A DNA stretch of 64,000 nt, from assembly GCF_900078315.1 (NCBI RefSeq), contig NZ_FKBS01000002.1, positions 1 to 64,000 on the forward strand, written 5' to 3'. Made by a program: the position numbers and the translations under genes. Origin of the DNA: Bordetella ansorpii. GTDB taxonomy: Bacteria; Pseudomonadota; Gammaproteobacteria; Burkholderiales; Burkholderiaceae_B. Numbering within the stretch: the first letter of the stretch is position 1; the number at the start of each line of letters is the position of its first letter. The notes under the pieces were generated by a model, which was given only the letters and a program-made list of their open reading frames with translations, was not told where the DNA came from and ran no database searches. Below, piece by piece: positions 26,722 to 36,026 of this stretch.

Positions 26722-28371
26722 ATGCATCCCATCAAAGTCTTTCGCGCCCGCAAGATCCTCACCATGAACCGCAGCGCGCCCGAGGCCACGCACGTGGCGG
26801 TACGGGAAGGCCGCATCCTGGCGGTCGGCACCCACGACGACGCCCTGTCCTGGGGCGCAGCCGACGTGGACGACCGCTACGCCGACCAGGTGCTGATGCC
26901 CGGGCTGGTCGAAGGGCACAGCCACCTGATGGCGGGCGGCCTGTGGAATTTTCCGTTCGTGGGCTACTACGCGCGCACCGCGCCCGACGGCAAGGTCTGG
27001 GAAGGCTGCCGCGACTTCGAGACCGTGGTGCGCCGCCTGCAGGAAGCCGAGCGCGCCCTGCCGCCCGGCGACGAACCCCTGCTGGCCTGGGGCTTCGACC
27101 CGATCTTTTTCGGCAAGGCGCGCATGACCCGCCAGGACCTGGACCGCGTCTCTTCGACCCGGCCCATCGCAGTCCTGCACGCCAGCCAGCACCTGATGAA
27201 CGTGAACAGCGCCATGCTGTCGCGGGCGGGCATCGACCAGGACACCGACATCGAAGGCGTGGTGCGCTTCCCTGACGGCACGCCTACCGGCGAGCTTCAG
27301 GAATTCGCCGCCATGTTCCCTGTCAACCGGATCATCGGCAACGTCTTCCGGGTCATCGGCATGTCGGCCGACGGTCTGGAGAAATTCGGCCAGATCGCGC
27401 GTCTGGCCGGCGTGACCACCGCGACCGATCTGGTCAACGACCTGTCCGACCACACGATGGCCGCCTTGCGCGAGTCGACGCTGCGCCCCGGCTATCCATG
27501 CCGCATCGTGCCGGCCTTCAACAGCCTGTACGGCGGGCTGAGCCTGGAAGAGAGCATCGCGCGCGTCCTTCAAGCCCGTACACAGGGCAACGCCAAGCTG
27601 CACCTGGGCGCGGTCAAGATCGTGGCGGACGGTTCGATCCAGGGCTTCACCGCAAGAGTGCGCTGGCCCGGCTATTTCAACGGCGCGCCCAACGGCATCT
27701 GGATCCTGCCGCCCGACGAACTGCGCGCGCGCATCGCGGCCTTCCATCGCGCCGGCCTGCAGATGCACATCCACGTCAATGGCGACGAAGCCACCGAACT
27801 GGTGATCGACGCGCTGGACGCGGCCTTGCAGCAACAGCCGCGCGCGGACCACCGCCACACCTTGCAGCACTGCCAGATGGCGGACGCCGCGCAGTTCCGC
27901 CGCATGCGCGCCCTGGGCATCTGCGCGAACCTGTTCGCCAATCACATTTTCTACTGGGGCGACGCCCACTACGGCATGACCATGGGCCCTGACCGCGCCA
28001 ACCGGATGGACGCCTGCGGCACCGCCCTGGCCGAAGGCGTGCCGCTGGCCATCCACTCCGATGCGCCCATCACGCCGCTCGGCCCTTTGTTCACGGCGTG
28101 GTGCGCGGTGAACCGGCTGACGTCCTCGGGCCGGGTGCTTGGCGAAGGGGAACGCATCGGCCTGTCCGACGGACTGTACGCCATCACGCTGGGCGCCGCT
28201 TATACGCTGAAGATGGACCATCTGATCGGCTCTATCGAAGTCGGCAAGTACGCGGACTTCTGCGTGCTCGAGGACGACCCCTCCCGCTGCGCGCCCGAGG
28301 CGCTCAAGGATCTGTGCATCGCCGGCACCGTGCTGGGCGGCGAACCGACGGACGGGCCCGCCGCGCCATGA
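26722..28371 (+). CDS. YtcJ-like metal-dependent amidohydrolase
   Basis: The 549-residue protein is a COG1574/Amidohydro_3 type. It has the metal-binding HxH in LVEGHSHLM, HVNGDEA and HTLQHCQM segments with further ligands, an Asp-bearing SDAPITPLGP segment, and a C-terminal beta-sandwich remnant (IGSIEVGKYADFCVLEDDP). Relatives hydrolyse N-substituted amides, formamides or imidazolone-like compounds in the cytoplasm. It follows the peptide transporter by 32 bases and overlaps the COG0523 GTPase gene. The cluster therefore reads as uptake, hydrolysis and metal supply. Confidence 0.88.
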   Translation: MHPIKVFRARKILTMNRSAPEATHVAVREGRILAVGTHDDALSWGAADVDDRYADQVLMPGLVEGHSHLMAGGLWNFPFVGYYARTAPDGKVWEGCRDFETVVRRLQEAERALPPGDEPLLAWGFDPIFFGKARMTRQDLDRVSSTRPIAVLHASQHLMNVNSAMLSRAGIDQDTDIEGVVRFPDGTPTGELQEFAAMFPVNRIIGNVFRVIGMSADGLEKFGQIARLAGVTTATDLVNDLSDHTMAALRESTLRPGYPCRIVPAFNSLYGGLSLEESIARVLQARTQGNAKLHLGAVKIVADGSIQGFTARVRWPGYFNGAPNGIWILPPDELRARIAAFHRAGLQMHIHVNGDEATELVIDALDAALQQQPRADHRHTLQHCQMADAAQFRRMRALGICANLFANHIFYWGDAHYGMTMGPDRANRMDACGTALAEGVPLAIHSDAPITPLGPLFTAWCAVNRLTSSGRVLGEGERIGLSDGLYAITLGAAYTLKMDHLIGSIEVGKYADFCVLEDDPSRCAPEALKDLCIAGTVLGGEPTDGPAAP

Positions 28372-29339
28372 TCCCGCCACGCATACCGTTGACAGTGCTG
28401 GGCGGCTTTCTGGGCGCCGGCAAGACCACCTTGCTCAATCGCATCCTGACGCAATGGCGGGGCCGTCGCTGGGCGGTGCTGGTCAACGACTTCGGTGCGG
28501 TGAACGTGGATGCCCGGCTGGTCGCGGCGCAGGATGACACCCTCATCAGCCTGGCCAACGGCTGCGTCTGCTGCCAGATCGGCGACGATCTCGGCGACGC
28601 CTTGATGCGCGTGCTGGCCTTGCATCCCCCACCCGAGCACGTGCTGATCGAAACCAGCGGGGTCTCGGATCCGTGGAGGGTGGCCCAGGTCGGGCTGGCC
28701 GATCCCGCGCTGGCGCTGGACAGCGTCATCGTGCTGGTGGACGCCGAGGCCGCGCTGGACCAGGACGGCGACGCCCTGCTGCGCGACATGGTCAGGCGCC
28801 AGTTGCAGGCTGCCGATCTGCTGGTGGTCAACAAGTGCGACCGCGCCACCGCCGAGGAGATGGAGGCCTTGCGCGCCTGGCTGGATCACCTGGTGCCCCA
28901 CACGCCGCGCTACGAGACCGAGCAGGCGGACGTGCCCGAAGTACTGCTGCACGCGCCGGATCTGGAACACCCGCTGCCCGCCGCGCCCGCGCTCTTGCCA
29001 TCCGGGCCCGCCGAGCATGGCTATCTGTTTGAAAGCTGGGACTACGCGACCCCGCATGCGCTGGCCGCCGACAAGCTGCGGGCGCTGCTGCGCGACATGC
29101 CGGCAGGGGTGCTGCGCCTGAAAGGTCTGATCCGCACCGATCGGCACGATGCAGCCGTGATGCAGTTCGCCGGCAAGCATGGTTCGCTGCGGCGGGCCGA
29201 CGCGGGCTGCACGGTGCAGCGGGCCGGCCGCGTGGTGGCGATCGGCCTGCGCGGGCAGTTGCCGCGCCAGGCCTTGCAGCGCGCTTTCGACGCTGCCAAC
29301 CTCGTGGACCTCAAGGGTCTGTTCCAGTCTTCAGAATGA
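28368..29339 (+). CDS. COG0523 (CobW/ZNG1-like) metal-chaperone GTPase
   Basis: The 323-residue protein has Walker A GGFLGAGKT, the metal-binding CxCC motif (Cys66, Cys68, Cys69 in NGCVCC), an NKCD guanine-specificity motif and a C-terminal CobW_C domain. Family members deliver zinc or another metal to target enzymes using GTP. It overlaps the amidohydrolase gene by four bases. The simplest reading is that it supplies that enzyme with its metal, which is inferred from context only. Confidence 0.9.
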   Translation: MIPPRIPLTVLGGFLGAGKTTLLNRILTQWRGRRWAVLVNDFGAVNVDARLVAAQDDTLISLANGCVCCQIGDDLGDALMRVLALHPPPEHVLIETSGVSDPWRVAQVGLADPALALDSVIVLVDAEAALDQDGDALLRDMVRRQLQAADLLVVNKCDRATAEEMEALRAWLDHLVPHTPRYETEQADVPEVLLHAPDLEHPLPAAPALLPSGPAEHGYLFESWDYATPHALAADKLRALLRDMPAGVLRLKGLIRTDRHDAAVMQFAGKHGSLRRADAGCTVQRAGRVVAIGLRGQLPRQALQRAFDAANLVDLKGLFQSSE

Positions 29340-29365
29340 GCGCGGGCGGGCCCCGCGCCCGCCCG

Positions 29366-30118
29366 TCAATCGCGCTGCACGGCGAAGTTGCTCCACGATT
29401 GCTGCACCGGCATGACTTCGACGCTGTTGATGTTCAGATGCGCCGGCCTGCTGAGTATCCAATGGATCGTTTCGGCGATGTCCTCGGGCGTGATGGGCTG
29501 TACGCCGCGATACACCGCGTCGGCGCGCTGCGCGTCGCCGCCGAAGCGCACCAGCGAGAATTCGCTCTCGCTCATGCCCGGTTCCAGGTTCGTCACCCGC
29601 ACGCCGGTGCCGGCAAGGTCGCAGCGCAGGTTGAGGGAAAACTGCCGCACGAAGGCCTTGGTGGCGCCATAGACATGGCTGCCGGGATAGGGCCAATTGC
29701 CGGCGATCGAGCCCAGGTTGACGATGCCCGCGCCGGCCCCATGGGCGATCAGGCGAGGCAGCAACAGACGGGTGGCATACAGCAAACCCTTGATGTTGGT
29801 ATCCACCATGGTGTCCCAGTCATCGAGGTCGCAGGCCTGCGCGGGCGCAGTTCCCAGCGCAAGGCCGGCATTGTTCACCAGGGCGCGCAAGGTCGAGAAC
29901 TCGGTGGGCAGCGTGTCCAGGGCGGTCTGCATGGCCTGCCGGTCACGCACGTCCACGACCAGGGGGAAAGCCTGCTCGCCCAACTCGTGCGCCAGCGCCT
30001 GCAGCCGCTCCTGGCGCCTGCCCGTGATGATCACGCGCCAACCCTGCGCGGCAAAGCGGCGGGCGGTGGCCGCGCCGAATCCGGAAGTGGCTCCGGTGAT
30101 GAAGACAGTATCTTTCAC
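29366..30118 (-). CDS. ydfG: Short-chain dehydrogenase, YdfG-like
   Basis: The 250-residue classical SDR has a TGATSGFG cofactor motif, NNAG, and catalytic Ser plus YGATK (Tyr-x-x-x-Lys). Arg residues after the second strand (TGRRQERL) predict NADP(H) preference. YdfG oxidises L-allo-threonine and related 3-hydroxy acids. The C-terminal block (INSVEVMPVQQSW) is typical of YdfG. It lies ten bases from the TSUP permease gene on the same strand. Confidence 0.88.
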   Translation of the reverse strand: MKDTVFITGATSGFGAATARRFAAQGWRVIITGRRQERLQALAHELGEQAFPLVVDVRDRQAMQTALDTLPTEFSTLRALVNNAGLALGTAPAQACDLDDWDTMVDTNIKGLLYATRLLLPRLIAHGAGAGIVNLGSIAGNWPYPGSHVYGATKAFVRQFSLNLRCDLAGTGVRVTNLEPGMSESEFSLVRFGGDAQRADAVYRGVQPITPEDIAETIHWILSRPAHLNINSVEVMPVQQSWSNFAVQRD

Positions 30119-30128
30119 GTATTGCTCC

Positions 30129-30863
30129 TCAGGAAGTCAGGGTGCTCGCCAGGCCAAGCAAGGATAGCGCCAGCAGCAACCATTGCGTGCAGGCCACCGC
30201 CCGCTGCGGCGACACCCGTTTGAACAGGTATTGCCCCAGCCACAGGCCCAGTGCGGTCGCCGGCAGCAGCCAGGCCACGCGCAGCGGCGTGGCCGGGCCC
30301 AGATGGCCGCTGGCGGACATGGCCGCCACCGACACGGCGTCGACCAGGCCGAAGAACAGGATCAGGGTGGCGCGCAGCGTGGCAGGCGACATACCCGCGT
30401 GCGTCAACCAGGCCACGACCAACGGCCCTCCCACGGAGAACGCCGACAGCAGCGCGCCCGTAACGCCCCCCACGGCGCATGCCGCGCCCTGGCCTCCCGA
30501 CACGGGCAGCGGCACGCGCGCCAGGCCCAGCATGGCCAGAGTGCCGATCAACAGGTAGACCGCCACGGCCATCCAGTGGCCATCGACATAGGCCAGGCCC
30601 AGCAGGCCGACCGGTACGCCGCACAGGGCCGACAGCAGCAGCGGACGCGCCATGCCCCAGTCCACCAGCCCGCGCGCGCCTGGCGCCAGCAACAGGCTGG
30701 CCAGCACCTCCAGGCACAAGACCACGGGCACGGCCTCGCGCACGGGCAACAGAAAGACCAGGCCCACCACCGCGAAGGCCGCGAAGCCGAAGCCGGTCAG
30801 GCCGCGGATGACGCCGGCCACCAGCACGATCAGCCCGGCGGGCAACACAAAGGAAGACAACAT
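30129..30863 (-). CDS. TSUP-family (TauE/SafE) membrane transporter
   Basis: The 244-residue protein has about eight hydrophobic segments and two related halves, each opening with a Gly-rich motif (GVIRGLTGFGFAAFAVVG and GGVTGALLSAFSVGGP). Family members export or exchange sulfite, sulfoacetate, sulfolactate and other organic acids. It is probably co-transcribed with the downstream SDR gene. The substrate is unknown. Confidence 0.88.
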   Translation of the reverse strand: MLSSFVLPAGLIVLVAGVIRGLTGFGFAAFAVVGLVFLLPVREAVPVVLCLEVLASLLLAPGARGLVDWGMARPLLLSALCGVPVGLLGLAYVDGHWMAVAVYLLIGTLAMLGLARVPLPVSGGQGAACAVGGVTGALLSAFSVGGPLVVAWLTHAGMSPATLRATLILFFGLVDAVSVAAMSASGHLGPATPLRVAWLLPATALGLWLGQYLFKRVSPQRAVACTQWLLLALSLLGLASTLTS

Positions 30864-30987
30864 GCGCGGTTCCCGGCAGTTCAGCGGAAAGTACGCACTG
30901 TAGAGCCCGCGCGCGCGGCGCGACAGAGCCAGAGGCCCCGGCCTTTGGGTCCAGCCCCGGCCAGGGGCAGCGCACGGGCCGCGCCGC

Positions 30988-32496
30988 TCAGGCAGTCATT
31001 TCCGCCCAGGCCTCGGCCAGCGCCAGGATGCCGGGCTCGATGGCGTCGTGCGCGATGGCCCCATAACCCAGGCGGAAATATTCGGTGGGCTGCGGCGTCT
31101 GCAGAAAGTGGATGTGGCCAGGCTCGATCAGCACGCCGCGACGCGCGGCCAGCCGCTGCAAAGCCCACGCGTCGGTGCCCGTGGGGCCGCGCAGCCACAA
31201 CGCCGAGCCCCCCGAGGTGCCGCTGGCGGTCACCTCGGGCAGATGCCGGGCGACGGACTGGCTGATGGTGCGCCACTTGCGCGACAGCGCCTCCCTGAGC
31301 CTGCGGGCGTGCGCATCGAAGTGCCCCATGCCCAGGAACAGCGCCAGGATGCGCTGATTGTTGGACGGCGGATGCCGGTACAGGTAGCGACGCAACGCGC
31401 GCAACTCGTGAATGAGCTCTGCGTCGGCCACGATGAATCCCAGGCGCACCCCAGGCAGCAGGCTCTTGGTCAGGCTGCCCAGGTAGATCACTCGCCCGGA
31501 GTCGTCCAGGCTCTTGAGCGCCGGATGGTTCTTGCCCAGATAGTTCTGCTCGTTCTCGTAGTCGTCCTCGATGACGACGAAGTCCGCCGCCGTGGAGCGC
31601 TCCAGCAGCGCCATGCGCCGATGCAGCGGCATCGTCACCCCGGTGGGCGATTGATGGCTGGGCGTGCAGAACACCATCCGGCACGCATCGAGGCGTTCAT
31701 CCACCACCAGGCCCTGCGCATCGACGCGCAAGGGCCGCAGTTCGCACCCCGCCAGGGCGAAGATATTGCGCGCATCGACATAGCCCGGCTCTTCCAGGCC
31801 GAACGTCATGCCCGGGCGGGCCAGCAGTTGCGCCAGCATGAACAGCGAGTTCTGCGTGCCGATGGTCACCAGCAGTTGTTCGGGCCCGACCTTGATACCG
31901 CGCCGGGGCAGGATGCGCTGGATGATCTGCTCGACCAGCAGGCCGTCGTCCTGCGCCACCTGGTCGTCCAGCCAGGTACGCGCGTGCACGCCCGAGGCAG
32001 CCAGCCGTGCGCACTCGCGCCATTTCACCGCGGTGATCTCGTCGTATTCGACCTGGCCGTAGACGAACGGATACTGGTATTCACGCCAATTCCGTGGCTT
32101 GACGATGGCTCTGAGCCGGGATGGATGCTGTGCCAGGCGAGCCTCCCAATCGGGCGCCTCGGCAGGCCGTTCGAACAGCTTGTGCGGTGCGGCCTTCAAC
32201 CGGGCGTTGAGCTGCTCTCGCAGGTACTTCTCGTTGATGTAGTAGCCGCGCCGGTTGGAGGCGATCAGGTAGCCCTCGTGAGCCAGCTTCTCGTAGACGA
32301 TGACGACCGTATTGCGGGAGATTCCCAGGGCCTCGCTGAGCCGGCGGCTGGATGGCATGGGCTCGTGTGCGGGCAGCGCGCCCTCGAAGATGGCGTCCAG
32401 CAGCTTCTCGCGCAACTGCTCTTGCAGGCCGCGAACCGTGTCGAAAGGCGGGAACAAGTCTTGCAGAACGTAGCCCCTCGGCGGCAATGCCGACAA
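30988..32496 (-). CDS. MocR/PdxR-type regulator (GntR wHTH plus aminotransferase domain)
   Basis: The 502-residue protein has an N-terminal GntR winged helix (RLSEALGISRNTVVIVYEKL, then LIASNRRGYYI). A fold-type I aminotransferase-like domain follows, in which the PLP lysine is in SLTKSLLPG. Such proteins sense PLP or amino-acid imines and regulate vitamin B6, GABA or taurine genes. Divergent targets are not evident: the TSUP/SDR pair lies downstream on the same strand and the Liv operon ends 140 bases upstream. The regulated genes are therefore not obvious. Confidence 0.9.
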   Translation of the reverse strand: MSALPPRGYVLQDLFPPFDTVRGLQEQLREKLLDAIFEGALPAHEPMPSSRRLSEALGISRNTVVIVYEKLAHEGYLIASNRRGYYINEKYLREQLNARLKAAPHKLFERPAEAPDWEARLAQHPSRLRAIVKPRNWREYQYPFVYGQVEYDEITAVKWRECARLAASGVHARTWLDDQVAQDDGLLVEQIIQRILPRRGIKVGPEQLLVTIGTQNSLFMLAQLLARPGMTFGLEEPGYVDARNIFALAGCELRPLRVDAQGLVVDERLDACRMVFCTPSHQSPTGVTMPLHRRMALLERSTAADFVVIEDDYENEQNYLGKNHPALKSLDDSGRVIYLGSLTKSLLPGVRLGFIVADAELIHELRALRRYLYRHPPSNNQRILALFLGMGHFDAHARRLREALSRKWRTISQSVARHLPEVTASGTSGGSALWLRGPTGTDAWALQRLAARRGVLIEPGHIHFLQTPQPTEYFRLGYGAIAHDAIEPGILALAEAWAEMTA

Positions 32497-32636
32497 GCCG
32501 GCATGATTCGGTGAAGCCTGATTCTACCCCCGCTTGCCGCGCGGCCAAACCAAGGATTCACAGGGATCGCGGCGGGCCTGCTGCCCGCTTGCAGGGTGAC
32601 AGCCGCCGCGCGCGGCGCGGCAGCTCCGCGAGGAAA

Positions 32637-35141
32637 TCAGCCGTGTCCACCCAGATAAGCTTCGGCCAGACTCTCATTGGCGGCGATCTCGGCGGCCGTC
32701 CCCTCTGCCACCACCTTGCCGTTCTCCAGCACATACGCGCGGTCGGCCAGGGCCAGCGCCAGGCCGGCCATCTGGTCCACCAGCAGGATGGTCATCTGCT
32801 CATCGCGCAACGTATCCAGCGAAGCGAACAGCTCGGCGATGATCTTGGGCGCCAGGCCCAGCGAGGGTTCGTCCAGCAGCAGCACGCGCGGCAGGGCCAT
32901 CAGGCCGCGCGCCACGGCCAGCATCTGCTGCTCGCCGCCCGACAGCAGGCCCGCGCGCTGATGCTGCCGTTCACGCAGGCGCGGGAAACGGCGCAACATG
33001 TCCTGCAGACGCTCCTCGCGGCCCTTGGGGTGCAGGAAGCCGCCCAGGCGGATGTTGTCCAGCACGGACAGCTCGGGGAAGACCTGGCGGCCTTCCGGCA
33101 CCAGCACCAGGCCCAAACCGACGACTTCCTCGGCGGGCCGGCGCTCCAGCGAATGGCCGTCCATGTGCATGGCGCCCGACTGGCTGGCGTGCAGGCCGGC
33201 CAGGCAGCGCATCAGCGTGGACTTGCCCGCGCCGTTGGCGCCCAGCAGCGCCACCATCTCGCCGCTGCGCACGCGCAGGCTGACGCCATGCAGCACCGGG
33301 TCGGCCCCGTAGCCGGCCACCAGGTCGGCCACGGCCAGCAACTCGGGGGCCGGCATGGCCAGCGGCGAACGGGGAGTTCGCGGCGCGACCGTCATCGACT
33401 CGCCCAGATAGGCCTGCCGCACGGCGGGATCATTCTGCACGTCCTGCGGGTTGCCCCAGGCCAGCTTGCGGCCGGCGTCGAGCACCAGGACGTGATGCGA
33501 GATGCCCATGACCAACGCCATGTCGTGCTCGACCAGCGCCACGCCGACGCCGGCGGCGCTGATGCGCGACAGCAGCGCCGCCAGCGCGTCCTTGTCCTCG
33601 CGGGACAGGCCGGCGGCCGGCTCGTCCAGCAGCAGCACGTCGGGATCGGCGGCCAGCGCGCGCGCGATCTCGACCAGGCGCCGGTCCACGTGCGCCAGTC
33701 CGGCGGACAGCTCTTGAGGATCGCCGCGATAGCCGCAGAACGCCAGCAAGGCGCGCGCACGGGTACGCGCCTGTGGATCGGCGAAGCGGGCCGTGCCGAA
33801 CAGGCCGCCCAGCTTGCCGCGCCCCATCGCCAGCACCACGTTGTCTTCCACCGTCAGGCTGCCGAACAACTGCGAGGTCTGATAGGTGCGCGCCACGCCG
33901 GCCCGCGCGATGCGGTAGGCGGGCAATCCGGCCAGCGGCACGGTGGCGCCGCCGGCCGTGGACAGTTCGAAACCACCGGCCGAGGGCTTGTAGAAGCCGC
34001 TGAGCATGTTCAGCGCCGTGGTCTTGCCGGCGCCGTTGGGGCCGATCAGGCTGGTGATGGCGCCGCTGACCACCTGCACATCCAGTTCGGCCACGGCGCG
34101 CACGCCGCCGAAGGTCATGCCCAGGCCGCGTGCCTGCAACCGGCCACGCGGGCGTTGCGCCAGTACCGAGGACGCTTCGGCCGGCACGGCGCCCACCGCG
34201 CCCGTGGCCTGGGCCTGCTTGCGGCCGAGTATCTGGCGCGCCAGGCCGGCAATGCCGTCCGGCGCAACCCACAGCACCAGCAGCAGCAAGGCGCCGAACA
34301 GCAGCAGGCGATAGGCTTCCAGCGACGCCAGCAGCTCGGGCAAAGCCCCCACCACCACGGCGCCGATGACGGGACCGCCCACGGCACCCGCGCCGCCCAG
34401 CACCACCACCAGCACGAACAGGATGGACTGCATGAAGCCGAAGGTCTCGGGCGTGACGAAGCCGGAGAGCGGCGCGAACAACCCGCCCGCCAGGCCCGCC
34501 GCGGCGGCCGACAAGGTGAAGGCCACGGTCTTCATCACCAGCGGGTTCAGGCCGATGGAGGTCGCGGCGGTCTCGCTGTCTTTCACCGCGCGCATCGCCG
34601 CGCCCCATGCGCCGCCCGACAGCCGCGCATAGGCCAGCACCAGCACGGCGGCCAGCACGATGGCCAGCACCGCGATGGTCTGCTCCGGGCCCCAGCCCGG
34701 CCACAGTTCGGGCGGCATCAGGCCCATGATGCCGCTCTGCCCCCCGGTCAGATCATGCATCTCGACGATGGCATGCTGCACGATGAAACTGAAGGCGATG
34801 GTGATCATCGCCAGGTACGGCCCCTTCACGCGCAGGGCGGGCAACGCCAGCAAGGCGCCCAGCGCGGCCGCCAGCAGCGCCCCCGCCACCCAGGCGGGCC
34901 AGAAGCTCCAGCCGGCCTTGGTGGTGAGAATGGCCACGGTGTAGGCGCCGATGGCGTAGAAGCCCGCGTGGCCGAACGAGACCTGCCCGGTCAGGCCCAG
35001 CAGCACGTTCAGGCCGATGCCCACGACGGCCAGCAAGGCGATGCTGGCCAGCACGAAGACGTAATAGCTGTTCAAGGTAAGCGCCAGGCCGATGCCCAGC
35101 GCGGCGACCAGAAAGGTCGCGATGAGCAGTCTGCGGTTCAT
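32637..35141 (-). CDS. LivM-LivG-LivF three-domain fusion: ABC permease with two ATPases
   Basis: One uninterrupted frame of 834 residues. Residues 1-300 are a LivM-type permease (QVSFGHAGFYAIGAYT, RVKGPYLAMITIAFSF). A linker of about 35 Ala/Gln-rich residues follows. Next is a LivG-type ATPase with Walker A GPNGAGKTT near residue 367, degenerate signature ELSAGLAHVD and Walker B VLLLDEP. From about residue 600 there is a LivF-type ATPase with Walker A GANGAGKST near 634 and signature LLSGGEQQM. The start at 35141 overlaps the LivH stop by four bases. It forms the import complex with LivH and the binding protein encoded upstream. The fusion removes three separate subunits and fixes their ratio at 1:1:1. 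Confidence 0.93.
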   Translation of the reverse strand: MNRRLLIATFLVAALGIGLALTLNSYYVFVLASIALLAVVGIGLNVLLGLTGQVSFGHAGFYAIGAYTVAILTTKAGWSFWPAWVAGALLAAALGALLALPALRVKGPYLAMITIAFSFIVQHAIVEMHDLTGGQSGIMGLMPPELWPGWGPEQTIAVLAIVLAAVLVLAYARLSGGAWGAAMRAVKDSETAATSIGLNPLVMKTVAFTLSAAAAGLAGGLFAPLSGFVTPETFGFMQSILFVLVVVLGGAGAVGGPVIGAVVVGALPELLASLEAYRLLLFGALLLLVLWVAPDGIAGLARQILGRKQAQATGAVGAVPAEASSVLAQRPRGRLQARGLGMTFGGVRAVAELDVQVVSGAITSLIGPNGAGKTTALNMLSGFYKPSAGGFELSTAGGATVPLAGLPAYRIARAGVARTYQTSQLFGSLTVEDNVVLAMGRGKLGGLFGTARFADPQARTRARALLAFCGYRGDPQELSAGLAHVDRRLVEIARALAADPDVLLLDEPAAGLSREDKDALAALLSRISAAGVGVALVEHDMALVMGISHHVLVLDAGRKLAWGNPQDVQNDPAVRQAYLGESMTVAPRTPRSPLAMPAPELLAVADLVAGYGADPVLHGVSLRVRSGEMVALLGANGAGKSTLMRCLAGLHASQSGAMHMDGHSLERRPAEEVVGLGLVLVPEGRQVFPELSVLDNIRLGGFLHPKGREERLQDMLRRFPRLRERQHQRAGLLSGGEQQMLAVARGLMALPRVLLLDEPSLGLAPKIIAELFASLDTLRDEQMTILLVDQMAGLALALADRAYVLENGKVVAEGTAAEIAANESLAEAYLGGHG

Positions 35142-36016
35142 ACCTTCTTCACCTCCGCGCGCCCGAACAGCCCGTTGGGCTTGCAGGCCAGCGCCACGAT
35201 CACCAGCGAGAACGTGATGATCTGCGTGTAGCTGGAGCCCAAGGTCACGGTGATCAGGCCTTCGGCCACGCCGAACAGCAGGCCCGCCACCATCACGCCC
35301 CAGGCGCTGCCGATGCCGCCGAGAATGGCGACGGCGAAGGCCTTCAGGCCGAACAGCGTGCCCATGTCGGCATTCACGTTGAACAGCGGCGCGATCAGCA
35401 TGCCGGCCACGCCGGCCAGCAGCGTGGACAGCGCGAAGGCCGCGGCGATGGCGCGCTTGATGGGAATGCCCATCAGGCGCGCGGCGTCGCGGTTCTGCAC
35501 CACCGCCAGCAGCGCGATGCCCCAGCGCGTGCGCCGGGCCACCACATGCAGGACGGCCGCCAGCAGCAGGCCCACCACGGGAATGAGCAACTGCAGCGGA
35601 TAGATGCCCAATCCCAGGCCCGCCACCTCGACAGGCGAACTGGCCAGGGGGGATGGCAGGCTGCGGGGCTCCTTGCCGAAGGTATGCATGACTACGTTGT
35701 CCAGCACGATGCCCAATGCCACGGTGGACATCAGCCAGGCGTTGGAATCGCGGCTGGCGAAAGGCCGCACGGCGGCGAACTCCACCACCAGGCCGTAGGC
35801 CGCGCACAGCAATAGCGCCAGCAGGATCGCCAGCGGCATGGGCCAGCCCAGCGTCTGCGCGAAGGTGAAGCACAGCACCGCCCCCAGCATCATGGAGCTG
35901 CCCTGCGCGAAGTTGACCGTGCCCGATACCGAGTACGTAATGTGAAAGCCCAGCGCCATGAGACCGTACATGCTGCCCAGTCCCAGGCCGCTGATCAATG
36001 CGGCCAGCAATTGCAT
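35138..36016 (-). CDS. LivH-type branched-chain ABC permease
   Basis: The 292-residue protein is mostly hydrophobic. It has the LivH signature near the start (LGSMYGLMALGFHITYSVSG, then TVNFAQG) and the late ILGGIGSAWG segment. It pairs with the permease part of the fusion protein. The ATG at 36016 gives the normal length; a longer frame upstream overlaps the binding-protein gene. Confidence 0.93.
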   Translation of the reverse strand: MQLLAALISGLGLGSMYGLMALGFHITYSVSGTVNFAQGSSMMLGAVLCFTFAQTLGWPMPLAILLALLLCAAYGLVVEFAAVRPFASRDSNAWLMSTVALGIVLDNVVMHTFGKEPRSLPSPLASSPVEVAGLGLGIYPLQLLIPVVGLLLAAVLHVVARRTRWGIALLAVVQNRDAARLMGIPIKRAIAAAFALSTLLAGVAGMLIAPLFNVNADMGTLFGLKAFAVAILGGIGSAWGVMVAGLLFGVAEGLITVTLGSSYTQIITFSLVIVALACKPNGLFGRAEVKKV

Positions 36017-36026
36017 CGGCTTTGCC

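Noticed and set aside
35141-35873. Upstream extension of the Liv fusion protein to 1078 residues
   Set aside because: The extra N-terminal part is out of frame with, and antisense in character to, the LivH gene that occupies the same bases. The ATG at 35141 matches a LivM start.
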